A stretch of DNA of 64,000 bases, from positions 11,296,501 through 11,360,500 of the forward strand of contig NC_091669.1 of NCBI RefSeq assembly GCF_042453785.1, written 5' to 3'. The notes under the pieces are model-generated. The model worked only from the letters and a program-made list of their open reading frames with translations, searched no databases and was not told where the DNA came from. The translations under genes were made by a program, and so were the position numbers. Shown here in pieces: positions 35,521 through 47,501 of this stretch (positions are counted from its first letter, which is position 1; each line of letters starts with the position of its first letter). The stretch is from Malus domestica. Taxonomy: Eukaryota > Streptophyta > Magnoliopsida > Rosales > Rosaceae.

Positions 35521-35776
35521 AGGATTATAATTGGAGAACAACTTTTTTAGTGAGAATAAAATAATTTTTTGTTAATTTTGATTACTTTGCCATAAAATAA
35601 AGAGCATAATTGGACATGGTCTCGGTTTCTATTCCTATCTGGTATCCTCTAGCTTAGTGTTTTATAAAATGTGGTCTTTATGTGAAAAGGAACATTGACG
35701 TGTTATTTTATGAAACATGATCTTTCTCATGAAGGGGAAACATATTCTGGCATGGTATTTTATAAAATGTGATCTT

Positions 35777-36102
35777 TGTTATAAATATGCAAAATTTAAA
35801 AAGATAACCTTTACTCGGGACAGGAACGAAGCAGTTGCATAGTCTTATACCAACACAAGCTGTTGCAGAGGAAATAATGTATATTATTGCTATTAGATGT
35901 TTTTCTCTTCCTTTTCTCTTCTTAATGTTTTCTCTTCATTTGAACAATCTAAGTGCTCTATTTATAGAGCCACTTCAATGGAAAATTACAAAATGATTAC
36001 TATTTAGCTTGTGGGTTTATACTATACACATGTGATACTTTACTATACACATGTGATATTTTACTATACACATGTGGGCAAACATACCCACTATTTACAA
36101 CA
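35777..36102 (-). repeat. Copia 3' LTR (326 bp)
   Basis: It has three copies of a 21-base unit ACTATACACATGTGATATTT against two in the 5' LTR, which explains the length difference. A TATA-like TCTATTTATAGAGCC motif is present. Confidence 0.9.
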
Positions 36103-36313
36103 CTCCCCCTTGGATGCCCACATATCAGTATCAATTGCCTCATTAAAACCTTGCTTGGAAAAACCCAGTGGGATAAAACCATAGTAAAGGAAAAAAAGTA
36201 CAACTTTACCTGGATGGTGTTGATCATGCTTATGTTGCCTCATTAAAACCTTGATAGGAAAAACCCAGTGGGAAAAATCCTAATCGAAGGAAAAAGAGTA
36301 CAACATACATGTA

Positions 36314-37219
36314 TCATGGATGCTCCCCCTGAATTGTATCTCCCCCTGATTCCGCATTCTTCAAATTTGTAAGCTGACATAATCTGATTCCCTGCACCAA
36401 CTTCTGAAATGTGCACTTTGGTAGAAATTTGGTGAACAAGTCTGCTAAATTTTCATTGGAACGGATTTGTCTGACTTCAATAACTTTACCCTTCTGAAGC
36501 TCATGTGCATTGAAAAATCTTGGAGATATGTGTTTAGTCTTATCACCTTTGATGAACCATTCCTTCATCTGGGCGACACAGGCTGCATTATCTTCATGGA
36601 TGACAGTTGGAGTGTCTGTCCTTAAAGGTATACCACATGAATTCCGGATGTGATGGATCATTGATCTTAACCAAGAACATTCACGACTTGCTTCATGTAA
36701 ATCAATTATTTTCGAGTGATTGGAAGATGTAGCAACTAGCGTTTCCTTTGTTGATCACCATGAAATTGTAGTGTCTCCATAAGTGAACACATATCCATTT
36801 TGTGAGCGGGCTTTATGCGGATCAGAGAGAAAACCAGCATCTGCGTATCCAACAAGGATCTGATCATTTGTGAGCTTGTCTGAGTAGAAGAGACCCATAT
36901 CTGTTGTCCCACGAAGGTATCGTAGAACATCTTTGACTCATTTCTAATGACGAATTGTTGGAGCAGAGCTGTATCTGGCTAACAAGTTAACTGAAAAAGC
37001 TATATCTGGTCTAGTACATTGTGCTAAATACAATAAAGCACCTATTGCGCTCAAATATGGTACTTCTGGACCAATGACCAGTTCATCATCTTCTTTTAGA
37101 CAAAATGGATCTTTCTTAATGTCCAAAGAACGAACGACCATTGGAGTGCTAAGTGGATAAGCCTTGTCCATGCCAAACCGCTTCAGTATCTTTTCAATGT
37201 AAGCTGATTGATGGACCAA
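36314..37219 (-). pseudogene. Copia RNase H and C-terminal reverse transcriptase part
   Basis: Blocks YIEKILKRFGMDKAYPLSTP, YLSAIGALLYLAQCTRPDIA, VIHEDNAACVAQ and ADLFTKFLPKCTFQKLVQGI are recognisable. They are split into at least three frames at about 36662, 36930 and 36944. Confidence 0.85.
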
Positions 37220-37252
37220 AATTCCATTATCACAATGATCAATCTGCAGGCC

Positions 37253-37633
37253 TCAACAATATTTTGTTTTCCCAAGGTCTTTCATTTCAAATTCGCTTTT
37301 CAGATATTCAGCAGTTTTATTGAGCTCTTCAGGGGTTCCAACTAGGTTCATATCATCGACGTATACTGCCACTATAGCAAATCCAGTATTTGATTTCTTG
37401 AACACACAAGGGCAGATGACATTGTTGGCATATCCTTCTTTAATCAAATACTCACTGAGACGATTATACCACATTCGCCTAAATTGTTTCAACCCATATA
37501 GTGATCGCCTTAATTTGATTGAGAACATACCTCGTGGTTTGTTAGTTGCTTCAGGCAACTTAAGTCCTTCTAGGACTTTCATATATATGTTAGTATCTAA
37601 TTCTCCATATAGATACGCGGTGATGACATCCAT
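37253..37633 (-). pseudogene. Copia reverse transcriptase core
   Basis: Contains DVITAYLYGELD, RRSLYGLKQFRRMWYNRL and AVYVDDMNLVG, the last carrying the catalytic YVDD box. It is cut off from the neighbouring RNase H part by a stop near 37252. The upstream reverse transcriptase N-terminus at 37640-37900 is frame-broken. Confidence 0.9.
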
Positions 37634-37903
37634 AAGTCACATGTCAAGCTTTTCTGAAATCACCAAACTTATTAAGTAACGAAACGTAATTGCGTCCATT
37701 ACAGGAGAGTATGTCTCTTCATAATCAATTCCAGGTCTTTATGAAAAACCTTGTGCAACGAGTCTTGCTTTATACCTTGCAATCTCGTTTTTCTCGTTGC
37801 GTTTCCTTGTGAATACCCATTTGTAACCTACGGGGTTCACACCAGGTATGGTTTGGACTATTGGTCCAAAAACACTTCATCTTTCCAAGGAATTTAATTC
37901 TGC

Positions 37904-38452
37904 CTAGATTGCATCTTTCCACTTAGGCCAATCTTGTCTCTGTCTGCATTCATCAACAGAGCGGGGCTCAATATCATCACTTAAGATAATTTCAATGGCT
38001 ATTGCAAATGCAAACATGTCGTTGATGATTATTTCATTTCGATCCCACAATTCATTAGTACATGCATAATTTATGGATATTTCTTTGCTTTCATGTACTT
38101 CTGTCTCTTCAGGGACAAATGTCTCATCAAGGACATTTTCTTTTTCTGAAAGTACAGAATCATGAATTATGGATTTATCATTCAATTTCTTTTCTTGAAT
38201 GATTTCATTTGGGTTCAATTATGCCCTCATCTTTCTCTTTCGAGGGGTTGAATTTTTTGAACCTGGGGGTCTACCACGCTTCAGGCGTGCACTAGAGGAA
38301 TCATTCGCTGCCACTTTATTTTGTCCAACAGGCACATTAATTCTTGCAGGTGCGTTTGCAGCTGGTATATGTGACTTTGTCACTTTCAAAGCATCATTAA
38401 ATGCATCTGGCATTTGATTAGCGATACCTTGAAGATGAACGATCCTTTTCAC
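37904..38452 (-). pseudogene. Copia integrase-to-reverse transcriptase linker
   Basis: Low-complexity linker with KRGRPPGSKNSTPRKRK, a feature of plant Copia linkers, followed by acidic text and EIILSDDIEPRSVDECRQ. Split into two frames at 38219. Confidence 0.7.
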
Positions 38453-38480
38453 TTCATTTTCACATTGAGTGCTTCGTGGA

Positions 38481-39797
38481 TCAAAATGAGATAAGGTGGG
38501 AACAACCTATGTCAGTTCTTGCCGTTCTTCTGGAACGGTCTTTTCTCCCCCCTAATGACGGGAAAACTGTCTCATCAAAATGACAATCAGCAAAACGAGT
38601 TGTAAACATATCACCAGTCAAAGGTTCCAAATATCTAATGATAGATGGTGAATCAAAACCCACATAAATTCCTAGTCTACGCTGAGGTCCCATTTTAGTT
38701 CGTTGTGGCGGTGCAATAGGCACATAAACAGCACAACCAAAAACTCGTAAATGGGAAATGTTTGGTTGTTGACCAAACACGAGTTGTATTGATGAATATT
38801 GGTGGTTGGCTATGGGTCTTAATCTAACCAATGATGTAGCATGTAATATGGCATGTCCCCATGCAGAAACTGGCAATTTCGTTTTCATGAGCAGAGTGCG
38901 GGCTATTAATTGAAGCCGCTTGATAAATGCCTCTGCTAAACCATTTTGAGTATGGACATGAGGAACAGGGTGTTCAACATCAATGCTCAATGCCATACAG
39001 TAATCATCAAAGGTTTGAGACGTAAATTCACCAGCGTTATCAAGTCGAATGAACTTAATGGGATGATCTGGGAACTGTGCTCGCAACTTAATTATCTGAG
39101 CAAGAAGTCTCGCAAAAGCTACATTTCGAGTAGACAATAGGCAAACATGTGACTATCGGGTAGATGCATCAACCAAAACCATAAAATATCGAAATGGTCC
39201 ACAAGGTGGTTGAATAGGTCCATAAATATCCCCTTGAATTCTTTGCAAAAATGATGGGGCTTCATCATCAACCTTTAGTTGTGATGGTCTAATTACCAAC
39301 TTCCCTTGGGAACAAGCCTTGCAAGAGTTATCATTTGAGACATCAATGTGTCTGCTCAATAATGGATGTCCATTAGAGTTGGTAATGATTCTACGCATCA
39401 TGGTAGATCCTGGATGACCTAGACGGTCATGCCAAAACATGTAAACCTTTGAATCAATGAACTTCTGGTTCATGATAGTATATGCCTCAACTGTCTTTAT
39501 GTATGTATAATACAATCCACTCGATAAACCATGCAACTTCTCCAATATACACTTCTGGGTATCATTGGAGGTAATGCATAAATATTCCACATTTTCTACA
39601 CTTTTCGTTTCAATGTGGTATCCATTTAGACGTATGTCTTTAAAACTCAACAACATTCGAATGGATCGAGTAGCATATAATGCATTCTTTATAGACAATA
39701 TTGTTCCATCTGGTAACATAATCTGGGCTTTTCCTGAGCCTTCAATTACATCTGATTGCCCTGATATTGTTGTTACCTTTACTTTTGCAAGTACCAA
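38481..39797 (-). pseudogene. Copia gag-pre-integrase zinc-binding region and integrase core
   Basis: The pre-integrase part has HDRLGHPGSTMMRR and CKACSQGK (HHCC zinc site). The core then has QRIQGDIYGPIQPP, FRYFMVLVDASTR, IRLDNAGEFTSQTF and VPHVHTQNGLAEAFIKRL, covering the D, D and E catalytic positions. A stop near 39140-39150 separates the two blocks. Confidence 0.9.
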
Positions 39798-40320
39798 ATT
39801 CGAGAAATACTTTCAATCTCGAAGTATTGAATTCGTGGTTGCGCTATCTGCAAGACAAAATGCTCCGCCATTGCTCTTATTTTGAGAATAACCATAATTT
39901 TTATTCATGTTCTCTGAATAAAGAAAAAGCAGTTTATTCATACTAGAATACTACTTTTATTGAATTGAAAATGCGAGCATTAAACCACAAGTACAAATAA
40001 CAGGAGTACATTAAACATAAATAATTGAATCGGACCCATAAACTTCATTCCCTCTTTCATTAATAAAGTCTGTAGCATTCAGGTGGGTTATGTTTAACTG
40101 TCCTGATAAATTGGTCACTAGATCAGGGGTTTTCATTGGTTGAGCCTGGTCGAAGAAATTAATCTCTACACCCTTCTCCTTGAAGGAGGCTTGATACAGC
40201 TCCACCTGATGTTTTAGGGTGCGACAAGTACGCGCCCAATGTCCGTTGCCACCACACCTATGGCAACCTCCTTCATGATTTCTATGAGTGTTCACATGAG
40301 CTTTTCTTTTCTAACGATTT
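39798..40320 (-). pseudogene. Copia zinc knuckle and protease
   Basis: The CCHC knuckle reads CHRCGGNGHWARTC (40240-40281 region). A protease active-site-like DSATTNSILRD follows at about 39815-39850. The frames are broken between them. Confidence 0.8.
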
Positions 40321-40612
40321 GTATTTTTAAAGCTCGGACCTAGATTATGCCTTGGAACCTGGTTGTGAAACTGGACACCATGGTTCTTACCTTTCCCTTT
40401 CCACCGACCTTGCTTGTTGCCACGTCCTCATTTGTAATTATTGTCATGGGAGGATATGGTATTCCTTTCAAGGGAAGCAACATTCACTTCTGGGAACATG
40501 CTGATCTAGTAGGTCGGGAATTATGGTTTTTCATCAAGAGCTCATTGTTCTGTTCAGCTACCAGAAGCACAGATATCAGCTGGTTGTATTCAATGAAGCC
40601 TCGCGCTCTATA

Positions 40613-41122
40613 CTACTGTTGCAGTACCATGTTAGAGGCGTAGAAAGTGCTGAAAATCTTTTCCAATAACGTCTCCTCAGTAATAGTATCCCCACAGAGC
40701 TTCATCTGAGAGGTTATTCTGAGCAACGCCGAATTGTACTCAGCCACTGACTTGAAATCCTGGATCCTTAGGTGAGTCCAGTCATAGCGAGCTCTTGGAA
40801 GAATCACCGTTGTCTGGTGATTGTATCTGCTTCTCAAGTCATTCCAGAGGGCTAACGGATCTTCAACCGTTAAGTACTCGCTCTTTAGTGCCTTATCAAG
40901 ATGGTGACGAATAAAAATCATGGCCTTTGCCCGATCTTGAGAGGATGAGCTGCTCTCTTCCTTGATGGTATCTCCAAGATTCGCTGCTTCCAGATGGATC
41001 TTGGTATCCAATACCCAGGTGAGGTAATTCTTTCCAGTAATGTCCAAGGCAGCGAAATCAAGCTTTGCCAAGTCTGCCATTTTCTTTTCTGAAAGAAAAA
41101 TGAGGTGTGTAAGCACTTGCAA
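40613..41122 (-). pseudogene. Copia gag N-terminal domain
   Basis: MADLAKLDFAALDITGKNYL followed by LWNDLRSRYNHQTTVILPRA is a clear Copia gag start (ATG about 41080). It ends in a frame change near 40613, with the rest of gag (RGFIEYNQLISVLLVAEQNN) in other frames at 40500-40610. Confidence 0.85.
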
Positions 41123-41239
41123 TAATATGTGTTCTTGACGAATATATTGTTAGAACTTCCGGTTCTTACAAATTTTGATCTTCATGCCAAAATGATAAGT
41201 ACTCGAAACTTCAGGCTTGAGATTTTCATAATTAATGAG

Positions 41240-41700
41240 AAGGGCAATTGTACCGCACCATTCTCATCGAAACAAGTATAGGATGGGCGATTATTCCGCA
41301 CTACTTTAAACAACAGGAAAATTTAAATATGTAGAGCAAGGTGGACAATTATACCGCACCACCTAAAATTGCAATAAAATTTAAATTGCGATAAAATTTG
41401 AATATACAAAGCAGGGTTGACGATTATACCGCACCACCTAAAATTGCGATAAAATTAAATATGTACAGCAAGGTGGGTGATTATTTCACACCACCTAAAA
41501 TTGCGAGCGATAAAATTAAATATGTAAAGCAGGGTGGGTGATTATTTCACACCACCTAAAATTGTGATAAAATTAAATAACAGGCAAATTTAAATATGCA
41601 GGATAGGGCGGGCGATTATACCACTGCACTTAAAATTTGCAGTAAAATTAGATCTGCAATCCAAGATAGGTGATAGAACCGCACAATCTTGGATTGCATA
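41240..41700 (-). repeat. Minisatellite in the Copia leader
   Basis: Five to six diverged units of about 60 bases around TTATACCGCACCACCTAAAA and GATTATTTCACACCACCTAA lie between the primer site and gag. Confidence 0.88.
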
Positions 41701-41908
41701 TATAATCAGTGGGTTAGTAGTCAATATCTACACCAAACAAGAAATCAAAGATATAAGTGACTGTTAGTTGGAGAACTAGAAGTAAACATGGTGCAAACAG
41801 TTCTTCGCGACGGTATACCCAGCAATTGAGGCAGAGGAAACCTTGGAGGAAACTTTTTTTTTTCGGTGAAGGGAAATGAGAAATTATTAGAGAGTCGTGC
41901 TGATAACA

Positions 41909-42213
41909 TGTTATAAATAGGCAAAATTTAGAGAGATAACCTTTACTCAGGACAGGAACGAAGCAGTTGCAGAGTATTATACCAACACAAGCTGTTGCAG
42001 AGGAAGTAATGTATATTATTGCTATTAGATGTTTTTCTCTTCCTTTTCTCTTCTTAATGTTTTCTCTTCATTTGAACAATCTAAGTGCTCTATTTATAGA
42101 GCCACTTCAATGGAAAATTACAAAAGAATTACTATTTAGCTTGTGAGTTTATACTATACACATGTGATATTTTACTATACACATGTGGGCAAACATACCC
42201 ACTATTTACAACA
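41909..42213 (-). repeat. Copia 5' LTR (305 bp)
   Basis: Co-linear with 35777-36102 apart from one missing 21-base unit. The primer site TTATCAGCACGACTCTC follows it on the minus strand. Confidence 0.9.
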
Positions 42214-42686
42214 ATCTTTCTATAAGAGATAACAAATTCATTTATAAAAAAAACAAGACAGATGTACAGTAGGGTTCCAGATCTCGTTAGTTTGGCAATC
42301 AATCAAATGCCATACCTATCTTTTGGTGGAAATATTACTGAATGTGGTAGATGCCTATTTGTTTGCCATGCTTGAGAAAAGCAAATGTTCTCTTAAACTT
42401 ATGCAACCTCCACATCAAAGTATGAATCCCCACCTTTGCTGTAAAAATATCAGTATGTAATACTTTATAGTATATTAGTACAGTATATATCCAAATAAGG
42501 ATGTGTATGTATTGAGACATTTTGATTAGACAAAATAATATCCTTGAACTAACATCTTTCAAAGAGATAAATGTTTTCTTTAACTTTTTTTCCTTGGAAA
42601 AAAATGTATATATTGGTCGTATTTCTTATGTTACTCATTCGTGTTTATACTCATAATTAAACTTTACGGCCAAATTAATAAAATAA

Positions 42687-42861
42687 GTCACTTAGTTATG
42701 GTCTAGTGGTATTCTTTTTCACTTGTAAGTAAGATGTCTCATATTCGATTATCGCCAAAGCCAAATTTGAACCACATCATTATGGCAAGCTCATTGTAAG
42801 GCTTAGCCCACTCCTCTACCACCATAGTATAGATATATATTATCGTTTATTAAAAAAAATT
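42687..42861 (+). mobile_element. SINE, family A, plus strand, with target duplication
   Basis: GTCTAGTGGTATTCTTTTTC, CATATTCGATTATCG and GGCTTAGCCCACTCC match the copy at 35349. ATAAAATAA occurs on both sides (42678-42686 and 42862-42870). Confidence 0.85.
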
Positions 42862-42870
42862 ATAAAATAA

Positions 42871-44203
42871 ATTTTCTGTAAAAAGAGTACGTATTTTTAA
42901 TTAATATTGTTTTTTTTTTAAATCACGCCACATGAGGAGAATTTTTATAAATAAAAAAAAAACAAAACTACACCGAATCAGGAAAGACATAAACCTATTG
43001 ATACAAAAATTCATTTCATAATAAAATGGAATGAAAAAAAAAGTTTTAGAATAGGGTGCTCTTATTACCACTTCAAAAATCTTATTGTATACTCCTCGTA
43101 AGTGTATTTTTCTTTCTAAATATAAAAAAAACTTAGAGTGCACAATGAGATTTTTCGAGTGCCAATGATGAGTCAATATTATACCATGTATTTTACCCTA
43201 ATTTTAGAATTAATTTATTGGTTATTTTGGTAGAATTTTGATATTTTATTATATATTTTCAATGTAAGACATTCAACTTCATCTGGAGCAAAAAGTGATC
43301 AAACGGATGAATCTTATAGTGATTCCAATTGGAGAATGTTTGTGAGTCTTTCAAGATGATTGTGTCAAAATTCCAGATTTTTCTACTAAGCCATTTGACC
43401 CTGGCGATGAAACTAAGGCCCAGCGCGCAGCTTTTCCAAATTGACGTTTCTTGATGTTTTGGGTATTTTGGAGGTAAAGATGGCATATTTTGAGGAAGAT
43501 TTGTAGGGGACAACTTCAGCTTTCAAAAGAGACCTTTTGGGACCAAATCAGAGTTGATTTGGTCTGTCAAAAGACTAATTTTCTGAGAACTCCGAATTCT
43601 AGTTCAAATAGGAAACCTTTTATTTTCTATTTTATCATTTAATTATGTTTCCTAGTTTTATTCTAAGACCTTTTCAAGGTAGGTTTTATTTTGTATTAGT
43701 ATAAATAAGGCTTTTTAGCCATTAGATTGAGGGGAGCGGAACGCACGCATCAATACTTTGCTAGGTTTTGAAGATTCAAGTTTATTTTCAGGGTGTTTTC
43801 TATCCATATTTTTAATAAATTCCTTTTGTTGTTATATTTTTCCAATATAAATCAACCTTTAAGTGGTCTACTACATGTAATAGGAATGTAATATTGGAGA
43901 AATAATGTTGATTATGATTCGATCTCTTAAAGATATTAATCCTATATCATGTGTCTTATGTTGGAAATAGGATTGATGGAATCCTTAATTGACTATAATT
44001 ATGATACTTAACTTAGAGGCTAAGAAAGTAAGTTTAGGTTTCCTTTATGGATGGAAACCCTACCTTTTAGCCTATATATAAATACTGGTCCCTATAAGCC
44101 TATATATAAATACCTTTTATCCCTACTTTTGCAAGTGGTAAAAATCTCTATCAGCCAATAACATCAGTCTTAGAATAAAGGGTAAATTATTGAATTTGAA
44201 TCA
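42871..44203. other. Non-coding region, LTR-like in part
   Basis: No gene seen. TATAAATAAGGCTTTTTAGC at about 43700 and CTATATATAAATACTGGTCC at about 44078 look like core promoters of old LTRs, but no paired ends were found. Confidence 0.4.
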
Positions 44204-44213
44204 TTGTTTTTAC

Positions 44214-44795
44214 GAAAGTTTTTTTAAATATCATATGAACTTGTTCATATTTTTCAACTTGTCATATAAACTAAAATTTTAAGCAATTTGTCATACCAAC
44301 TTTACAAAATCATTAATTTGTCGTCTCACTCTAACTATGTTAAGTTTTCCATCTAATATAACTATATAAGTCATGTGCGAGACTTGTGTTCAAGGTTATT
44401 TAGGTCATTTTAACATCTTTTCACAAGTTTTTTACTTTTCTTTAGTACAAACACTTAAATTTTTACTTTTCTTGAGCCATCTTCAATTCGAAACACTTAA
44501 TAGCCGTCGTTCCTCTTTTTTGACTAAAACTCTAAGAACATGTACATGTATCAGTAGCCTGTTTTGTTGCTTTAGAAACCCTAGGGTTTTTTGTCGAATG
44601 CAACTTAATAAAAGGGAAGTAAGGTATTAGAATCACCGAAATAGACCTAAACATTTGATATAAAACTTAATAGAGTTAGGGAGAGATGACAAATTAATTA
44701 TTTCGAAAAGTTGATATGGCAAATTGCTTAAATTTAGTTTATATGACAAATTAAAAAATGCATACAAGTTCATATGACATTTCAAAAAGTTTCCC
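44214..44795. mobile_element. Long-TIR MULE-like element with 10-bp target duplication
   Basis: The arms (TATCATATGAACTTGTTCAT, CATATAAACTAAAATTTTAA and inverted partners) extend over about 150 bases each side. TTGTTTTTAC flanks both ends perfectly (44204-44213, 44796-44805). No transposase is present. The 9-10-bp duplication and long arms suggest the Mutator superfamily. Confidence 0.85.
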
Positions 44796-44805
44796 TTGTT
44801 TTTAC

Positions 44806-45656
44806 CCTGTAGTTCACTTATAATTAGTGTGCTATCCAATTTTTTTTATTTTTTGTTTTTGAACAAACAAGTTAATCAAAAAGTAAAAATACAAATAAAT
44901 TGAAACTTGAAAGATTATACAAATGCAGGACTAACAGGCAACAGGTACATGCAGTCTCGTGATAATTAATCAAAAGCCTAAAATGACACCAAAAAGAGAC
45001 CTAAAAACACTATGTAAACATGTGCAAAATTCACATGCACCAAACACATAGAAAACGACCGATATACGTACACTGCATTGAACATGCTGCTTATCCTCTC
45101 CCGGCCCCCTTCTGTCCATGCGCTTTTCCATCTGCAAATGAGCAAGATTTCAGTGAGACCAAAAAAGCAAACTCTTTGCTTAATCTGAATTTGGTAAAAG
45201 TGCATGAGGTCTCCACACCAATAAAGTTGTAGCTTTATTTTCCTTTTAGGCTTACACGATTGGTTTTCATCTAAAGATACGGTTTCTTGTGCAATCTATA
45301 TGTCTAATTAGGAGCCATATATACGTCGTCTTGTAGATTTTTTTCAAAACCCTAGTTATTGTTTAGCCTTTTTCAGCCTTTAGCCTTTATAGGTCCTCAT
45401 ATGTGTTTGCACCAATTCTAGCAATATTAGGTACATGTTATTTTCAAGATCATGGCCCATGATATGCCAATGATCTATGCCCCGTGATATGGCAAAACTA
45501 TGTGCCGACTGGGAGCCTACCCTTATCACTATATATATATCAATTATATTGTATTCTAAGTTGCACCAAGTTTTTAAAGCTCATCTGCTCTTGCTTTTTT
45601 ATATTGTTCTTCACTTTGTGCACCTTTTGAGCTCCATTTGTATATTATACATATAT
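44806..45656. other. Promoter region of the acidic protein gene
   Basis: AT-rich spacer. CACTATATATATATCAATTA near 45525 is a likely TATA box, about 130 bases before the ATG at 45657. Confidence 0.5.
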
Positions 45657-46109
45657 ATGGCCTCTGATAATATTTCAGAAAGCATGCAGTTTGTTCTTGG
45701 GACTGATGAGTTCGAAGATTTTGAGGTCACAGAAGTTGATGGAGCTCTTCTCCGGGATTTGCTTGAAGAGTTGGAGGAGGAGGAGGAGAATAAGAAGAAT
45801 AACGAGAAACTAGGGTTTGTAGTGCAATCACCAGTGGGTGCTGATGAGGCCAATAATATGACGACAGATGGGCAGGTTTCATTGGAGCATGATGGAATTG
45901 AAATCTGCTTCCCCGACTCAAAGTGGGAAGATATAGATATGGTGGAGACTGACCCATTATATGAAATGGGAGCTTGGTTCAGAGATGATGACATGGTGGG
46001 GATGGTTGATTTTGGTTCTAGTATTGGAGATTATGCACAATTGCAGCACAGGGGTTTTGGAGGCTCCTACAAGGAAATAACTTACAACTGTTTGTGGGAA
46101 GATAATTGA
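45657..46109 (+). CDS. Small acidic protein of unknown function, single exon
   Basis: 150 residues starting MASDNISESMQFVLGTDEFE and ending YKEITYNCLWEDN. It is strongly acidic: a DGALLRDLLEELEEEEENKK helix-like segment is followed by GIEICFPDSKWEDIDMVETD. The ATG at 45657 is chosen over the upstream in-frame extension because that extension is hydrophobic leader-like text lying downstream of a TATA box. No signal peptide, membrane segment or catalytic motif is seen. Trp/Asp-rich ends (CLWEDN, AWFRDDDM) could be protein-interaction or activation segments; that is speculation. I do not recognise the family. It is flanked by TE-rich DNA yet keeps an open frame with ordinary plant codon use, so it may be a real gene. 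Confidence 0.65.
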   Translation: MASDNISESMQFVLGTDEFEDFEVTEVDGALLRDLLEELEEEEENKKNNEKLGFVVQSPVGADEANNMTTDGQVSLEHDGIEICFPDSKWEDIDMVETDPLYEMGAWFRDDDMVGMVDFGSSIGDYAQLQHRGFGGSYKEITYNCLWEDN

Positions 46110-47496
46110 ATAATTATATACAAGTATATATGAATGTAGGGGGGATAATTAGCTAGAAATGTAAAAGAATTGATTTATGGACCAAATTAACCGCCCATGT
46201 ATGCCATCCCTGGCTAATATATGCATGCATGTCACCAGTTATTAGAATATTAACTTACTGCCATCTTTAAAATGAATAATTAAGTATAGACCCAGTGTAT
46301 TGTTTCCATTTAGGGTATGTTTTTTTCCATCCATTTAGGTATGTTTACTTGTCATAAAAAAGAATGGAAATATAAAAGAATAGAGATATGAAGGATTCTG
46401 TATAGGGATGAACAACCCCTCCCCCATGGTCTCATACCTTCACCTTTTCAGGTATAGTTATGAGATGCTCAGCATTTATTTTTTTTCTGTTCTTTGGTTG
46501 TTAGCCGGTAAACGCGTGAATGAGAATCATACTTGTTCTTTCAAATCCTTGATTGTTAGTGACACAAGAATGAGAATAATAAAAATTCCTTACAAATCCA
46601 TTACCTCATAATAATTTCTAGGTATTCAGTAACGGAATTATGCAAAAAAACAAAAAAAAAAAAAGAGTGAAAAAAGAGCTTTTCGAGTGTCTATAGAGTA
46701 ATTTTAATGGTGCAAAAGTCTAATTAATTATGCTAAGCCCTGATTACTTATGCTAAGGCATATGCATTACAATGGGAAGATGAGACTACAACTTTTAAAG
46801 ATCAAATCTTTCATGTCGTCAATTGATTTTATGAGATACTTAATTAATAGTTTTTATCATTTCTATTTACATTTCTTTTCTTTAATAAGGACTTGAAAGT
46901 CAGTTAGGATATTAATGGTCATTTACTTGGCTTTTTCAACCGTAGTGTCGCCAGTTATACAAGAAGATTATTGCTCCTTATTTGATTATTTAACCATCAA
47001 ACGCATCATATTGGAAAAGAAGGCTACGACTAAGAGCTACTTTAGAGTTTTGTTTTTTTTTTCTTTCTAGAGTTACGATATCGCCTAATGATGAATACTT
47101 CATGGCATTGTTATTATCAAGCTTTTCACCTGTATTGAGTATTTTTTGTTATTCGTAATACGCTTGATTTTTATTCAGATGCTTGATCATCATTAGGCTT
47201 TAATTAAGTTGATTTGATGCAAGTTAGAGTAGATGTCATACTTAACTTGGGTTTTAGCTTCTTGTCATCGATACCATGAATTCCTATTTGTAGATGCCAT
47301 GCTATTAGGGTTTGTGTGATGTTCCAATGATTTTCCATAGCGCTTAATGGGTTATTATTTGTTTAAATTCGTCTGGATGTCATTGATAATTGACATGTAG
47401 GGTTACTTTTGATCCGACTAGATGTCATGTCATGTAGAAGTTGTTTCAATTTAGTTAGTAAGATTTTTAAAATCGATTCAATATTTCTGGGATGAT
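46110..47496. other. Spacer, no gene recognised
   Basis: AT-rich. 46310-46620 begins with TTTAGGGTATGTTT and could be an old MITE, but no right end was verified. Confidence 0.4.
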
Positions 47497-47501
47497 ATTT
47501 G

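Larger units (their letters stand above)
35777..42213 (-). mobile_element. Ty1/Copia LTR retrotransposon, 6.4 kb, near complete but defective
   Basis: Direct LTRs at 35777-36102 and 41909-42213 are flanked by a perfect 5-bp duplication ATCTT (35772-35776, 42214-42218). Read on the minus strand the LTRs start TGTTGTAAATAG and end TTATAACA. The primer site TTATCAGCACGA follows the right LTR, and the polypurine tract AAGGGGGAG precedes the left LTR. The domain order on the minus strand is gag, zinc knuckle, protease, integrase, reverse transcriptase, RNase H, which is Copia order. Several stops and frame changes separate the blocks, so it cannot make an intact polyprotein. Confidence 0.95.

Noticed and set aside
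43500..44180. Solo LTR candidates with TATAAATA motifs
   Set aside because: No matching TG..CA ends with target duplication could be defined, so not called as LTRs.
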